The notes: a model not told the origin generated them from the letters alone. Counted from the stretch's first letter, positions 19,828-29,370 are shown. The stretch: 64,000 nucleotides of DNA from Bacteroides rodentium JCM 16496 (GCF_000614125.1 NZ_BAKJ01000020.1:1-64000); one strand, 5' to 3'. Program-made: numbers and translations.

Positions 19828-19936
19828 AACTGCTGCAAAACTGTGTTATACAGCACAAATGTAAAAAGAAAAAATTAAATATTGCACAAATGTGACAAAA
19901 AGATGAAGCGGAAGGTGGGAGAGTGGCATTTAAAGG

Positions 19937-20052
19937 TTCACCGCAGAGGACACAGAGGAGCACAGAGCTTTTCTTTTTCAAATGCAAAACGCACTGTTTG
20001 TCACAGCTATTATTTGTAAGGCTCTGTGCTCCTCTGTGTCCTCTGTGGTGAA
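19937..20052. repeat. Long inverted repeat of the CACAGAGGACACAGAG type
   Basis: Left arm 19937-19968 (begins TTCACCGCAGAGGACACAGA) and right arm 20021-20052 are inverted 32-nt copies with one mismatch, around a 52-nt loop. It starts 2 bp after the glnN stop and so could end the glnN transcript. The same sequence family recurs at 31807-31904. Confidence 0.85.
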
Positions 20053-20054
20053 AA

Positions 20055-22244
20055 TCATTTCGTAAACAGTAGCTCCCTATACTTCGGAAGTGGCCAGATT
20101 TCATCGTCAATTTCCATCTCGAGGTGGTCGATGTGGTCACGGATGCTTTCCAGATAAGGACGTACGGTTTCTTCGTAAGCGAAAGCTTTGTCCTTATAGT
20201 TATCCATGTGATTGGCCACTTTGCGGGCTTCGGTCATTTCGCGTACTTGTACCTTGATGGCGGTCACGCGCTTGGATATTTCGCGTACAAGTTCTTTCCG
20301 GTCGGCACTGAGAACCTCGTATTCTTCGGGAGAGAAAGTCTCGCGCAAGCCGCGGAGGTTTTCCAGCAGACGGTTTTGGTAGATAACAGCAGTCGGTACA
20401 ATGTGGTTGATGGCAAGGTCGCCCAGTACACGGCTTTCTATCTGTACCTTCATGGTGTATTTCTCCAGTTCCACTTCCAGGCGGCAGGCAAGCTCCGTTT
20501 CGTTGAAGATACGTTCGCCGATGAGTACGGAACGGGACTGGTTGTCCATATAGTGCATCAAGGCTTCGGGAACGTGGCAGATATTGGTCAGACCACGGCG
20601 GGCGGCTTCTTGTTTCCATTGTTCGGAGTAGCCGTCGCCCTCAAAGCGGATAGGTTCGGAAGCAATGATGGTTTCTTTCAAAATGCGGAAGATGGCTTCA
20701 TCCTTGCCGACTCCTTCTTCCATCAGTTTGTCGATGGAAACTTTGAACTCGTTCAGCTGGTTGGCCATAGCCGCATTGATGGCAATCATGGCGGCGGCGC
20801 AGTTGGCGGATGAACCTGCGGCACGGAACTCAAAGCGGTTGCCGGTAAAGGCGAATGGGGAAGTACGGTTGCGGTCGGTGGTATCCAGCAATATTTCAGG
20901 AATACGTCCGATACCTAATTTCAGTGTTGTCTTTTCTTCCGATGTCATCTTGCTGCTGCTTATCTGGCGGGCTATCTCGTCGAGTATGGAAGAGAGCTGC
21001 TTGCCCAGAAAAATGGACAGAATGGCGGGAGGCGCTTCATTGGCTCCCAGACGATGACTGTTTCCGGCACTCATGATGGAGGCGCGCAGCAAGTTCTGGT
21101 TTTTATATACCATCATCAGTACGTTTACCAGGAAGGTAAGGAACAGCATGTTTCCTTTCGGGTTCCTGCCCGGTGCAAACAAATTGATACCCGTGTCGGT
21201 GCAGAGCGACCAGTTGTTGTGCTTGCCGGAGCCGTTCACGCCGTTGTAAGGCTTTTCGTGAAGCAACACGGCAAAGTGGTGCTTGCGTGCGATGCGTTTC
21301 ATCAGGTCCATAACAAGCTGGTTGTGGTCGTTGGCAAGGTTGGCATTCTCAAAGATAGGCGCCAGCTCGAACTGGTTGGGAGCTACTTCATTATGGCGTG
21401 TCTTGACCGGAATACCCAGTTTGTGACATTCGATTTCCAGTTCTTTCATAAAAGCTGTGACACGTGGGGGGATGGAGCCGAAATAGTGGTCCTCCAGCTG
21501 CTGGTCTTTGGCCGAGGAGTGTCCCATCAAGGTGCGTCCGGTCAGACAAAGGTCCGGGCGGGCATTGTACAATGCCGAGTCAACGAGGAAATACTCTTGT
21601 TCCCAACCTAAATTAGTATAGACACGTGTGATATTTTTGTCGAACAGTTGGCATACGTCTGTTGCAGCTTTGTCTACGGCTGCCAAGGCTTTGAGCAATG
21701 GAGTCTTGTAGTCGAGCGCTTCGCCGGTATAAGAGATGAAGATGGTGGGGATACAAAGCGTAGTATCTACCACAAAGGCGGGTGAGGAAACATCCCAAGC
21801 AGTATATCCTCGTGCTTCGAATGTGTTTCTGATACCCCCGTTGGGGAAAGAGGATGCATCCGGTTCCTGCTGGATGAGCAGTTTGCCGGAAAAGCGTTCA
21901 ATCACTTCCGTGCCTTCTCCGAATTCGATGAAGCCGTCATGTTTCTCGGCTGTTCCGTCCGTCAGAGGCTGGAACCAGTGCGTGTAGTGGGTGACGTTGA
22001 GGGACTTTGCCCAACTTTTCATGCCGTTGGCAATCAAGTCCGCCATTTCGCGGTTGATGGGAGTGCCTTTTTCGATGGCGTCGGTCACGGCTTTGTAGGC
22101 TTCACGGGGCAGGTATTCCTGCATTTTCTTACGGTCGAAGACATGGCTGCCGTAGTAGTCGGACAGTTTGTTTGAAGGGGTGGTCACTTCAAGAGGTTGC
22201 CGATTGGCAAGTTCTTGCAAAGCAAAAAATCGCATTTTTGACAT
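20055..22244 (-). CDS. glnN: Glutamine synthetase type III (GSIII)
   Basis: ATP-dependent glutamine synthesis from glutamate and ammonia, 729 residues, the usual GSIII length (types I and II are much shorter). Recognised by NLGWEQEYFLVD, KTRHNEVAPNQFELAPIFE, NGVNGSGKHNNWSL and SAGNSHRLGANEAPPAILSI, which hold the metal- and glutamate-binding residues. GSIII is the main glutamine synthetase in Bacteroides. A TATTTTTG -7 box lies at 22283-22276, and an inverted-repeat cluster lies just upstream of it. The frame is intact. Confidence 0.95.
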   Translation of the reverse strand: MSKMRFFALQELANRQPLEVTTPSNKLSDYYGSHVFDRKKMQEYLPREAYKAVTDAIEKGTPINREMADLIANGMKSWAKSLNVTHYTHWFQPLTDGTAEKHDGFIEFGEGTEVIERFSGKLLIQQEPDASSFPNGGIRNTFEARGYTAWDVSSPAFVVDTTLCIPTIFISYTGEALDYKTPLLKALAAVDKAATDVCQLFDKNITRVYTNLGWEQEYFLVDSALYNARPDLCLTGRTLMGHSSAKDQQLEDHYFGSIPPRVTAFMKELEIECHKLGIPVKTRHNEVAPNQFELAPIFENANLANDHNQLVMDLMKRIARKHHFAVLLHEKPYNGVNGSGKHNNWSLCTDTGINLFAPGRNPKGNMLFLTFLVNVLMMVYKNQNLLRASIMSAGNSHRLGANEAPPAILSIFLGKQLSSILDEIARQISSSKMTSEEKTTLKLGIGRIPEILLDTTDRNRTSPFAFTGNRFEFRAAGSSANCAAAMIAINAAMANQLNEFKVSIDKLMEEGVGKDEAIFRILKETIIASEPIRFEGDGYSEQWKQEAARRGLTNICHVPEALMHYMDNQSRSVLIGERIFNETELACRLEVELEKYTMKVQIESRVLGDLAINHIVPTAVIYQNRLLENLRGLRETFSPEEYEVLSADRKELVREISKRVTAIKVQVREMTEARKVANHMDNYKDKAFAYEETVRPYLESIRDHIDHLEMEIDDEIWPLPKYRELLFTK

Positions 22245-22300
22245 ATAAGTCTTTCCTTTTATTGGTTGTTGGGCGCAAAAATACGTGTTTTTTCTGAACT

Positions 22301-22361
22301 ACCCCCTCTTTTTTAGGGGGTATTCTCGAAAATATTAGTGTTTTTTGAGAATAGCCCCCTA
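22301..22361. repeat. Overlapping inverted repeats upstream of glnN
   Basis: ACCCCCT (22301-22307) pairs with AGGGGGT (22315-22321). The same AGGGGGT is also part of TAGGGGGTATTCTC (22314-22327), which pairs with GAGAATAGCCCCCTA (22347-22361). The two folds exclude each other. They lie upstream of the glnN -7 box, so they are more likely an operator or a member of the palindromic unit class than an attenuator. Confidence 0.55.
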
Positions 22362-22457
22362 AAAATGTTCCCTTGCGGCAAAAAAAGTGTTTTTTATAGA
22401 TTGAACCAGGAAGAAACGATTAATTTGAATAATAATCGTTATTACGCGAATTCTTTT

Positions 22458-22465
22458 TATATTTG
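22458..22465 (+). promoter_or_regulatory. -7 box of the DUF5686 gene
   Basis: TATATTTG fits the -7 consensus exactly and lies 27 bp before the preferred TTG start at 22493. No TTG is found at 19-21 bp upstream. It overlaps the TTG at 22463, ruling that codon out as a start. Confidence 0.45.
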
Positions 22466-22492
22466 TCCCGATTCTATAAGGAGAAATTGCGG

Positions 22493-24751
22493 TTGAAACG
22501 TTTGTTGTTTATATGGATTTGGATTTGCTTCTTGTTTTCTTTTGTACAGAAGGCAGGGGCGGAACGGGTATCTTATCCGGTTGACAAACATGTGAGTTCG
22601 GCAGATTCCATCATGGAGAAAGTCATCTTCTTTGCCCCTCTTTACGAACGGATTATTGAAAGCTACAAGGCTGAGCTTTACATAAAAGGCTGGGTGAATA
22701 TCCGTAAGAAGAATCATATTCTGCGCTATATTCCTTCCATGTTTCGGCCCAAGAAAGGGGTGCGGGAATATATGATGGAAACTTATAGCGATTTGCATTT
22801 TACTGCTCCCGACATCTATGACCAGAAGGTAAAGGCAAGTGTCGGTACTGCTTCCGAGTTTTGGGAAATGGACGGACGACTGCCGGAATATTTTCATATC
22901 AACATCTATTCTTCTACCTTATTATATGATAAGCTACTCTCTCCTTTAGCCCCCAATGCCAAGAAATATTATACTTACCGGATTGATACGGTGATGGGGG
23001 AACGGCATGCCCTTCAGTATAAAATCCGTTTTATGCCGAAAAGCAAAAGCTTTCAGCTGGTGGGCGGTTATCTGATTGTGAGTGATAATGTGTGGAGTGT
23101 ACGCGAGATGCGTTTTTCCGGACGCAATGAGATGGTGCGGTTCAATAATCTGGTGAAGATGGGCAATGTGGGCGATTCCGACGAATTTCTTCCGGTGCAG
23201 TATGATGTGGATGCAACGTTCCGTTTTTTGGGAAATGTGGTAGATGGCACTTATGAAGCTGTACTTGATTATAAGAACATCATTCAGAAGTCTCCCGGCA
23301 GTGATATACGGAAGTCGGCACAGAAAAGCCAATATGACTTGTCCGATTCATACACGTTGCGTACTGATACGAATGCTTATCTACGTGATACTGCTTACTT
23401 TAAAACTTTGCGTCCCATTCCTTTGACTCCGCATGAGGAGACACTGTATCAGGATTTCTTCTTGCGTCGGGATACGCTCACCCGGAAAAAGAAACCGGTG
23501 AATAAGAACCTGGAGTTTTGGGGGCAGATTGGAGATGCATTGATCAGTCGCTATACGGTAGACCTTGATAAATTGGGGAGTGTGCGCTGTTCACCGCTAA
23601 TCAATCCTTTTCTTTTGAGCTATAGCGGCAAGCATGGAATTTCGTATCGGCAAGAGTTCAAGTACAACCGTATTTTTACCGGTGATCGCCTGCTGCGCAT
23701 CGTTCCCCGGATAGGTTATAATTTTAAGGAAAAAGAGTTTTACTGGAGGGTGAGGTCCGATTTTGATTATTGGCCCCGTAAGCGTGCAGCATTGCATCTG
23801 GAGTTAGGTAACGGTAACCGGATTTACAGCAGTGATGTGCTGGACGACCTGAAAGCCATTCCCGACAGTATTTTTGACTTCAACCAGATACACTTGGATT
23901 ATTTCAAAGATTTGTATCTGAATCTGCGTCATAGCTGGGAAATAGTAAACGGTCTGTCGCTGGAAGTGGGTGTATCCATGCACAGACGTACGGAAGTGAA
24001 CCGCTCCCGGTTTGAACTGAACTACCCGAGCATGCCGCCTACCAAGTCGGCCACCCGTGCCGGTTCCGGCGGTTCATCCTTCTTTCCGAATTTCGACCCG
24101 AATATCCTGAACAAGTTCCGCCATACCTATAATAGCTTTGCCCCCCGCGTCCGTCTCACCTGGACTCCGGGACAATACTATTATATGAATGGCGACCGTA
24201 AGGTAAATCTTCATTCCAAGTATCCTTCCATCTCAGTAGATTGGGAGCGGGGACTCAGTGGGGTGTTGCAGAGCAGCGGTTCATACGAGCGTGTAGAGAT
24301 TGATTTGCAGCATCAGGTTTCTTTGGGATTGATGCGTGATATTTATTGGCGTTTTGGATGGGGAGAGTTCACCAATCAGAAGGAGCTGTACTTTGTGGAC
24401 TTTGCCAATTTGCGGCGTTCCAATCTTCCTATGGGTTGGAGTGATGATATTGGCGGGGTGTTCCAGTTGCTGGACGGCCGTTGGTATAACTCTTCCCGCA
24501 AATACGTCCGCGGACACCTTACCTATGAAGCGCCTTTCCTGCTGCTCCGCCATCTGATGAAATATACCCAATATGTGTTGAATGAACGTCTGTATCTGAA
24601 TGCATTGGTGGTTCCTCACTTGAAACCTTATCTGGAAGTAGGATATGGCATTGGTACACATATATTTGACTTTGGCTTGTTTGCCAGCTTTGCAAACTGG
24701 AAGTATCAGGAAATAGGTTGCAAATTTACTTTCGAGCTGTTTAACAGATAG
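22493..24751 (+). CDS. DUF5686 family outer-membrane protein
   Basis: About 752 residues. No ATG is available near the 5' end; TTG 22493 gives a normal signal peptide (KRLLFIWIWICFLFSFVQKA), with AAGGAG 9 nt ahead. The N-terminal third (ESYKAELYIKGWVNIRKKNH) and the long C-terminal stretch of alternating residues ending KYQEIGCKFTFELFNR, with a final aromatic/arginine, fit an outer-membrane beta-barrel. DUF5686 proteins are common in Bacteroidota and often carry an extra carboxypeptidase-like N-domain; this one lacks it. Function unknown. Divergent from glnN. Confidence 0.75.
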   Translation: MKRLLFIWIWICFLFSFVQKAGAERVSYPVDKHVSSADSIMEKVIFFAPLYERIIESYKAELYIKGWVNIRKKNHILRYIPSMFRPKKGVREYMMETYSDLHFTAPDIYDQKVKASVGTASEFWEMDGRLPEYFHINIYSSTLLYDKLLSPLAPNAKKYYTYRIDTVMGERHALQYKIRFMPKSKSFQLVGGYLIVSDNVWSVREMRFSGRNEMVRFNNLVKMGNVGDSDEFLPVQYDVDATFRFLGNVVDGTYEAVLDYKNIIQKSPGSDIRKSAQKSQYDLSDSYTLRTDTNAYLRDTAYFKTLRPIPLTPHEETLYQDFFLRRDTLTRKKKPVNKNLEFWGQIGDALISRYTVDLDKLGSVRCSPLINPFLLSYSGKHGISYRQEFKYNRIFTGDRLLRIVPRIGYNFKEKEFYWRVRSDFDYWPRKRAALHLELGNGNRIYSSDVLDDLKAIPDSIFDFNQIHLDYFKDLYLNLRHSWEIVNGLSLEVGVSMHRRTEVNRSRFELNYPSMPPTKSATRAGSGGSSFFPNFDPNILNKFRHTYNSFAPRVRLTWTPGQYYYMNGDRKVNLHSKYPSISVDWERGLSGVLQSSGSYERVEIDLQHQVSLGLMRDIYWRFGWGEFTNQKELYFVDFANLRRSNLPMGWSDDIGGVFQLLDGRWYNSSRKYVRGHLTYEAPFLLLRHLMKYTQYVLNERLYLNALVVPHLKPYLEVGYGIGTHIFDFGLFASFANWKYQEIGCKFTFELFNR

Positions 24752-24771
24752 CAATGTGGTAATGTGATTAA

Positions 24772-24801
24772 TTGTCAATTATCGATTCTTTTGTATCTTT
24801 G
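24772..24801 (+). promoter_or_regulatory. Bacteroides-type promoter of coaW
   Basis: TTG (24772-24774), 19 bp, TATCTTTG (24794-24801): both consensus parts with correct spacing. The start site would be near 24808, about 13 nt before ATG 24821. Confidence 0.65.
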
Positions 24802-24820
24802 CTGCAAATTACTTGGAGCT

Positions 24821-25651
24821 ATGGGTATAGTAATAGGAATAGATGTAGGTGGAAGTACCACGAAAATCGTTGGAATCAATGGAGAACAGATACAGTCTCC
24901 AATGTTTATTACGGCTACTGACCCGGTGACTTCCTTATTCGGAGCATTCGGCAAGTATATTTATGACAATGGTATACAGCTGGCTGATGTGGAGCAGGTG
25001 ATGCTGACGGGAGTGGGAAGCGCATTTGTCAATAGCCCTCTATATGGACTGCCTACCTGCAAAACAGATGAGTTTATTGCCAATGGTTTGGGAGCCAGAC
25101 ATGCAACGGATATCGACCAACTGATTGTAGTCAGCATGGGTACCGGCACTTCTTTTGTGAAAATAGACGGAGACAAGGTGCAGCATATTGGCGGCTTGGG
25201 GATTGGTGGAGGTACCTTGCAGGGATTATCGAGGTTGCTGTTGAAAACTCATGATATTCATCAAGTGTCCGAGTTGGCTGAGAAAGGGGATGTGACCCAT
25301 GTCAACTTGCAGATAGGTGATATTTGCAACACTGCTTTGCCTGACTTGCCGGTGAGTGCTACCGCCTCTCTTTTCGGAAAAGCGGATAGTAATGCTTCTC
25401 AAGAAGATATTGCCTGCGGTATAATTTATACGGTACTCCAAACCATTGGAGGGGCTGCCGTACTGTCTGCTTTGAATAGTCCTATCAAGGATTTCGTTCT
25501 GATAGGAAATCTTACACAACTGCCTCAGTGCCGGGAGGTGTTTTCTAAAATGGAAGCCATCTATCATGTACATTTCCATATACCGCCCTATGCTGAATAT
25601 AGAACAGCGATAGGAGCGGCATTGGCATACATAAAAGAAAGGCAAGGGTAG
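24821..25651 (+). CDS. coaW: Type II pantothenate kinase CoaW
   Basis: First step of coenzyme A synthesis: ATP-dependent phosphorylation of pantothenate. ASKHA fold, 276 residues: phosphate-1 motif VIGIDVGGSTTKIVGI at the N-terminus, VSMGTGTSFVKI as phosphate-2, and GGLGIGGGTLQGLSRLL. This is the eukaryote/Staphylococcus-like type II family, which is generally weakly inhibited by CoA. The start ATG 24821 (MGIVIGIDVGG) fits both the promoter and the family N-terminus; upstream in-frame codons lie within the promoter. The frame is intact. The convergent esterase gene ends 3 bp away. Confidence 0.9.
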   Translation: MGIVIGIDVGGSTTKIVGINGEQIQSPMFITATDPVTSLFGAFGKYIYDNGIQLADVEQVMLTGVGSAFVNSPLYGLPTCKTDEFIANGLGARHATDIDQLIVVSMGTGTSFVKIDGDKVQHIGGLGIGGGTLQGLSRLLLKTHDIHQVSELAEKGDVTHVNLQIGDICNTALPDLPVSATASLFGKADSNASQEDIACGIIYTVLQTIGGAAVLSALNSPIKDFVLIGNLTQLPQCREVFSKMEAIYHVHFHIPPYAEYRTAIGAALAYIKERQG

Positions 25652-25654
25652 TGG

Positions 25655-26474
25655 TTACTTCTTGTCTGCCTTCTTCATATAGCTGTTTATCAAGGTGCAG
25701 GCGGGAGCGGCCACCGTACCGTGGTCAAATCCCTCCATCTGATAGAGGATGGTTTTTTGTCCCAATGCTTTGAGGAGGGCATACAAATGGGCGTTTTCCT
25801 CATAGCGTGCCAGCATCTCCAACTCTTTATCGCCAGTGATAAGTATCATGGGTGAAGCATCTTTTCTTACGTTATTGGAAGGAGCATATTTATCTATAAT
25901 CGGAGTGTCGGAAGGCAGTCCGCGTTCTTTGCGGATGGTATAATGAGTGGTGGTCTGTCCGCTGATGGGGAAAGCGCCTGCCAGGCTGTTGGCATCAATA
26001 TTCCACTTTGCCAGGTAACTCTTGTCCAGATTGAGCATCAGACAGAGATAACCACCGGCTGAATGACCGGCTATGTATATTTTGTCTTTATCTCCTCCGA
26101 AATCTTCTATATTCTTGAAAGTCCAGGCAACGGCCTCTGCGGCATCTTCCGTGTAGGCAGGATTTTGGGCACGCGCTGAGTCGGTAGTTTACGGCTATCA
26201 CGGCGTAGCCTTGCTCAAGGAACTCCTTCGGAAAATGTTTTTCTCCGACTTCCAGCCCTCCACCGTGGAACCAGATAAGGGTGGCAAATCCTTTTTTGTC
26301 AGTAGGATAGTGGAGGTCGAGTTTGCATCGTTCCAGCTTATAACTGTCCTTTTCGCCGGGATGAAGATAGGAAATGTTCTTTTGTGTACGGTAGTTGTTG
26401 TCCGTTGTCTGATTTTGGCTATAACATAATAATGTATAGCAAATGATGGAAATGCATGCGATTATCTTTTTCAT
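25655..26474 (-). CDS. Alpha/beta hydrolase, esterase/lipase-like (frame break near 26178)
   Basis: Exported hydrolase of about 273 residues after repair. Signal peptide (KKIIACISIICYTLLCYSQ), oxyanion loop ATLIWFHGGGLEVGE (HGGG of the hormone-sensitive-lipase/BD-FAE type), nucleophile elbow IYIAGHSAGGYLC, and a final His in EGFDHGTVAAPA. The two halves are in different frames; loss of one GC unit in GCGCGC near 26178 joins NYRLSAR to AQNPAYTEDAAEAVAW. The substrate is unknown, with ester-linked acyl groups on sugars or small carboxyl esters likely. A lone TACCTTTG -7 box lies at 26518-26511. Confidence 0.8.
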
Positions 26475-26573
26475 GATAAGTTATTGAGATTATGTATAAA
26501 TGAAACGCTGCAAAGGTAACATTTTTTTGTTCTTTAATTGATTATTCCACTGTTGTTTTGAATGCTTTTTGTT

Positions 26574-26603
26574 TTGTAGTTCAAGAAAATACTTCTATCT
26601 TTG
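26574..26603 (+). promoter_or_regulatory. Bacteroides-type promoter of rpsA
   Basis: TTG (26574-26576), 19 bp, TATCTTTG (26596-26603), full consensus. It leaves a leader of about 60 nt before the rpsA start at 26670. Confidence 0.7.
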
Positions 26604-26669
26604 CACCCGATTTACAATGAGTCAACATAAAGTCTCACTTAATTAACGAGTTAAACAATTTATTTATTA

Positions 26670-28463
26670 ATGGAAAATTTAAAGAATGTAGCTCCTATTG
26701 AAGACTTCAACTGGGATGCTTATGAAAACGGCGAAACCGTAACGACTGCAAGTCACGAAGACTTGGAAAAGGCGTATGACAATACGTTGAACAAGGTTAA
26801 CGACCGCGAGGTAGTTGACGGAACCGTAATCGCAATGAACAAGCGTGAAGTAGTTGTGAACATCGGTTACAAATCAGACGGTATCATTCCGATGAGTGAA
26901 TTCCGCTACAATCCTGAACTGAAAGTAGGTGATACTGTTGAGGTATACATCGAAAATCAGGAAGACAAAAAAGGACAGCTTGTTCTGTCTCACCGTAAAG
27001 CTCGTGCTACCCGTTCTTGGGATCGCGTAAACGCTGCTTTGGAAAACGAAGAAATTATCAAGGGTTACATCAAGTGCCGCACAAAGGGTGGTATGATTGT
27101 AGACGTATTCGGCATCGAAGCTTTCTTGCCGGGTTCTCAGATCGACGTGAAGCCTATCCGCGACTACGATGTATTCGTTGGCAAAACTATGGAATTCAAG
27201 GTTGTTAAAATCAACCAGGAATTCAAGAACGTGGTTGTTTCTCACAAGGCTCTTATCGAAGCCGAACTGGAACAACAGAAGAAGGAAATCATCGGTAAAC
27301 TCGAAAAAGGACAAGTTCTCGAAGGTACCGTTAAGAATATCACTTCCTATGGTGTATTTATCGACTTGGGTGGCGTAGATGGTTTGATTCACATTACAGA
27401 CCTTTCTTGGGGCCGTGTCAGCGATCCGAAAGAAGTGGTTGAGCTCGACCAGAAACTCAACGTCGTTATCCTCGACTTCGACGATGAGAAGAAGCGTATC
27501 GCTCTCGGCTTGAAGCAACTTACTCCGCATCCTTGGGATGCACTGGATACTAACCTGAAAGTTGGTGACCACGTGAAGGGTAAAGTTGTTGTTATGGCTG
27601 ACTACGGCGCATTCATCGAAATCGCTCCGGGTGTTGAAGGGTTGATTCACGTATCTGAAATGTCTTGGTCACAACACTTGCGTTCTGCACAAGACTTCAT
27701 GAAGGTAGGTGACGAAGTAGAGGCAGTAGTCCTGACTTTGGACCGCGAAGAACGTAAGATGTCTTTGGGTATCAAGCAGCTGAAGTCTGATCCTTGGGAA
27801 ACTATCGAAGAGAAGTATCCTATCGGCAGCAAGCACACTGCAAAAGTTCGCAACTTCACTAACTTCGGTGTATTCGTTGAAATCGAAGAAGGCGTTGACG
27901 GCTTGATTCACATCTCTGACCTGTCTTGGACGAAGAAGGTTAAACATCCGTCTGAATTTACTCAGATTGGTGCTGACATTGACGTACAAGTTCTGGAAAT
28001 TGACAAGGAAAACCGTCGCTTGAGCCTTGGCCACAAGCAACTCGAAGAAAATCCCTGGGATGTATTCGAAACTGTATTTACAGTAGGTTCTGTACACGAA
28101 GGTACTATCATCGAAATGCTGGATAAGGGTGCTGTAGTTGCTCTGCCTTATGGTGTAGAAGGTTTCGCTACTCCGAAGCACCTCGTTAAGGAAGACGGCT
28201 CACAAGCTCAGTTGGACGAGAAACTTGAATTCAAGGTAATTGAGTTCAACAAGGACGCTAAGCGTATCATCCTTTCTCACAGCCGTATCTTCGAAGATGC
28301 TGCAAAGGCAGAAGAAAGAGCTGAAAAGAAGGCTGCTAAGAAGTCAACCGGTAAGAGAGAAGACGTTGCTCCTGCTATCCAAAACCAGGCTGCATCTACT
28401 ACTTTGGGTGATATCGACGCTTTGGCTGCTTTGAAGGAACAGATGGAAGCTGGAAAGAAGTAA
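26670..28463 (+). CDS. rpsA: 30S ribosomal protein S1
   Basis: RNA-binding ribosomal protein that helps mRNA load on the 30S subunit, 597 residues. About six S1 (OB-fold) repeats can be counted from recurring units such as GTVKNITSYGVFIDLGGVDG, VVVMADYGAFIEIAPGVEG and KVRNFTNFGVFVEIEEGVDG, each followed by LIHI/LIHV-S-DLSW or similar. The tail is charged and rich in Ala/Lys/Glu. Codon use is strongly biased, as for a highly expressed gene. Bacteroides 16S rRNA lacks a functional anti-Shine-Dalgarno role at many genes, so S1 is probably important for initiation. The frame is intact. Confidence 0.95.
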   Translation: MENLKNVAPIEDFNWDAYENGETVTTASHEDLEKAYDNTLNKVNDREVVDGTVIAMNKREVVVNIGYKSDGIIPMSEFRYNPELKVGDTVEVYIENQEDKKGQLVLSHRKARATRSWDRVNAALENEEIIKGYIKCRTKGGMIVDVFGIEAFLPGSQIDVKPIRDYDVFVGKTMEFKVVKINQEFKNVVVSHKALIEAELEQQKKEIIGKLEKGQVLEGTVKNITSYGVFIDLGGVDGLIHITDLSWGRVSDPKEVVELDQKLNVVILDFDDEKKRIALGLKQLTPHPWDALDTNLKVGDHVKGKVVVMADYGAFIEIAPGVEGLIHVSEMSWSQHLRSAQDFMKVGDEVEAVVLTLDREERKMSLGIKQLKSDPWETIEEKYPIGSKHTAKVRNFTNFGVFVEIEEGVDGLIHISDLSWTKKVKHPSEFTQIGADIDVQVLEIDKENRRLSLGHKQLEENPWDVFETVFTVGSVHEGTIIEMLDKGAVVALPYGVEGFATPKHLVKEDGSQAQLDEKLEFKVIEFNKDAKRIILSHSRIFEDAAKAEERAEKKAAKKSTGKREDVAPAIQNQAASTTLGDIDALAALKEQMEAGKK

Positions 28464-28490
28464 TTATTGACCAATCTATAAACTAAGAGT

Positions 28491-28530
28491 AGGGCGCTTG
28501 TACACACAACAAGTGCCCTTTCTTTTATTT
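28491..28530 (+). terminator. Intrinsic terminator of rpsA
   Basis: AGGGCGCTTGT (28491-28501) pairs with ACAAGTGCCCT (28509-28519) with one G-T pair, a 7-nt loop and a downstream TTCTTTTATTT run. Confidence 0.85.
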
Positions 28531-28544
28531 AATCTTTATTCATT

Positions 28545-29336
28545 ATGAAAAATATGCTCAAAAATGCGGGGAAGATGATGGTGCTCACTTGCCTGTCACT
28601 GATGTTACTAACTGCATGCGGCCAGAAATCTAAACTGAAATTAGCTATAGAAATTGCCAACAAACAGTGTCCCATGGATATGGGAGCTTCCGGTGAAATA
28701 TCCAGTATCACTTTCGACGGGTCGGATGTGATATATGTGATGATTATGAATGAAAGCATTCTCAATATGGATGCTTTGAAAGAAAATCCTGATGCCATGA
28801 AGTCTGCTGTGACTGCTATGTTCGGCAATCCGCAAGGGACCATTAAAGAGATGCTGGATTTGGTTGTCAGCACCGGCTCCGGTATGAAATTCATATATAA
28901 AGGCAAGGCATCCGGCAAAGAAGTGGAGTGCTATCTGACTACTCAGGACTTGAAAGATATATTGAATGGCGGTTTAACGGCTGAAGGCAGTGACAAGAAG
29001 AAGTTGGAAGAGCAAGTAAGGATGACCAACGTATCGTGCCCGATGCAGGTGGACGAAGCCACTACGCTTGATAAATTGACAATCGAATCTGATAGGGTAC
29101 TTTATCACTATACGATTGACGAGTCAGTGGTGCAGGTGGCTGCTTTGAAGGAGAATGCCGAACAGATGAAGGCAAATGTAAAGAACTCTTTGAATACCTC
29201 CGATCCTGCTTTGCGCATGTTTCTGGAAGCATGTGTGAAGTGCGATAAGGGTGTGGGTTATTTGTATGAGGGAAATAATTCCGGAGAGACTTTGGAAATA
29301 TCCTTTGGAGTTTCAGAGATAAAGGCTCTTCTATAA
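28545..29336 (+). CDS. Lipoprotein with two tandem repeats of one domain
   Basis: Lipoprotein of 263 residues (signal ending LLTACGQKS, Cys near 25); no family recognised. The mature part is an internal duplication. Repeat 1 (about 38-143) runs from CPMDMGASGEISSITFDGSD to YLTTQDLKDIL and repeat 2 (about 163-263) from CPMQVDEATTLDKLTIESDR to FGVSEIKALL. Both share CPM, an I/L-rich strand, then Y, ALKEN-(A/P)-(D/E)-x-MK, a helical stretch, G-x-x-(F/Y)-x-Y-x-G, and a final SxxEIK/TQDLK. Starts 14 bp after the rpsA terminator. Confidence 0.75.
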   Translation: MKNMLKNAGKMMVLTCLSLMLLTACGQKSKLKLAIEIANKQCPMDMGASGEISSITFDGSDVIYVMIMNESILNMDALKENPDAMKSAVTAMFGNPQGTIKEMLDLVVSTGSGMKFIYKGKASGKEVECYLTTQDLKDILNGGLTAEGSDKKKLEEQVRMTNVSCPMQVDEATTLDKLTIESDRVLYHYTIDESVVQVAALKENAEQMKANVKNSLNTSDPALRMFLEACVKCDKGVGYLYEGNNSGETLEISFGVSEIKALL

Positions 29337-29370
29337 ATCAAGAAGTAGAAATCAGTTCGGAAGGTTTGGA

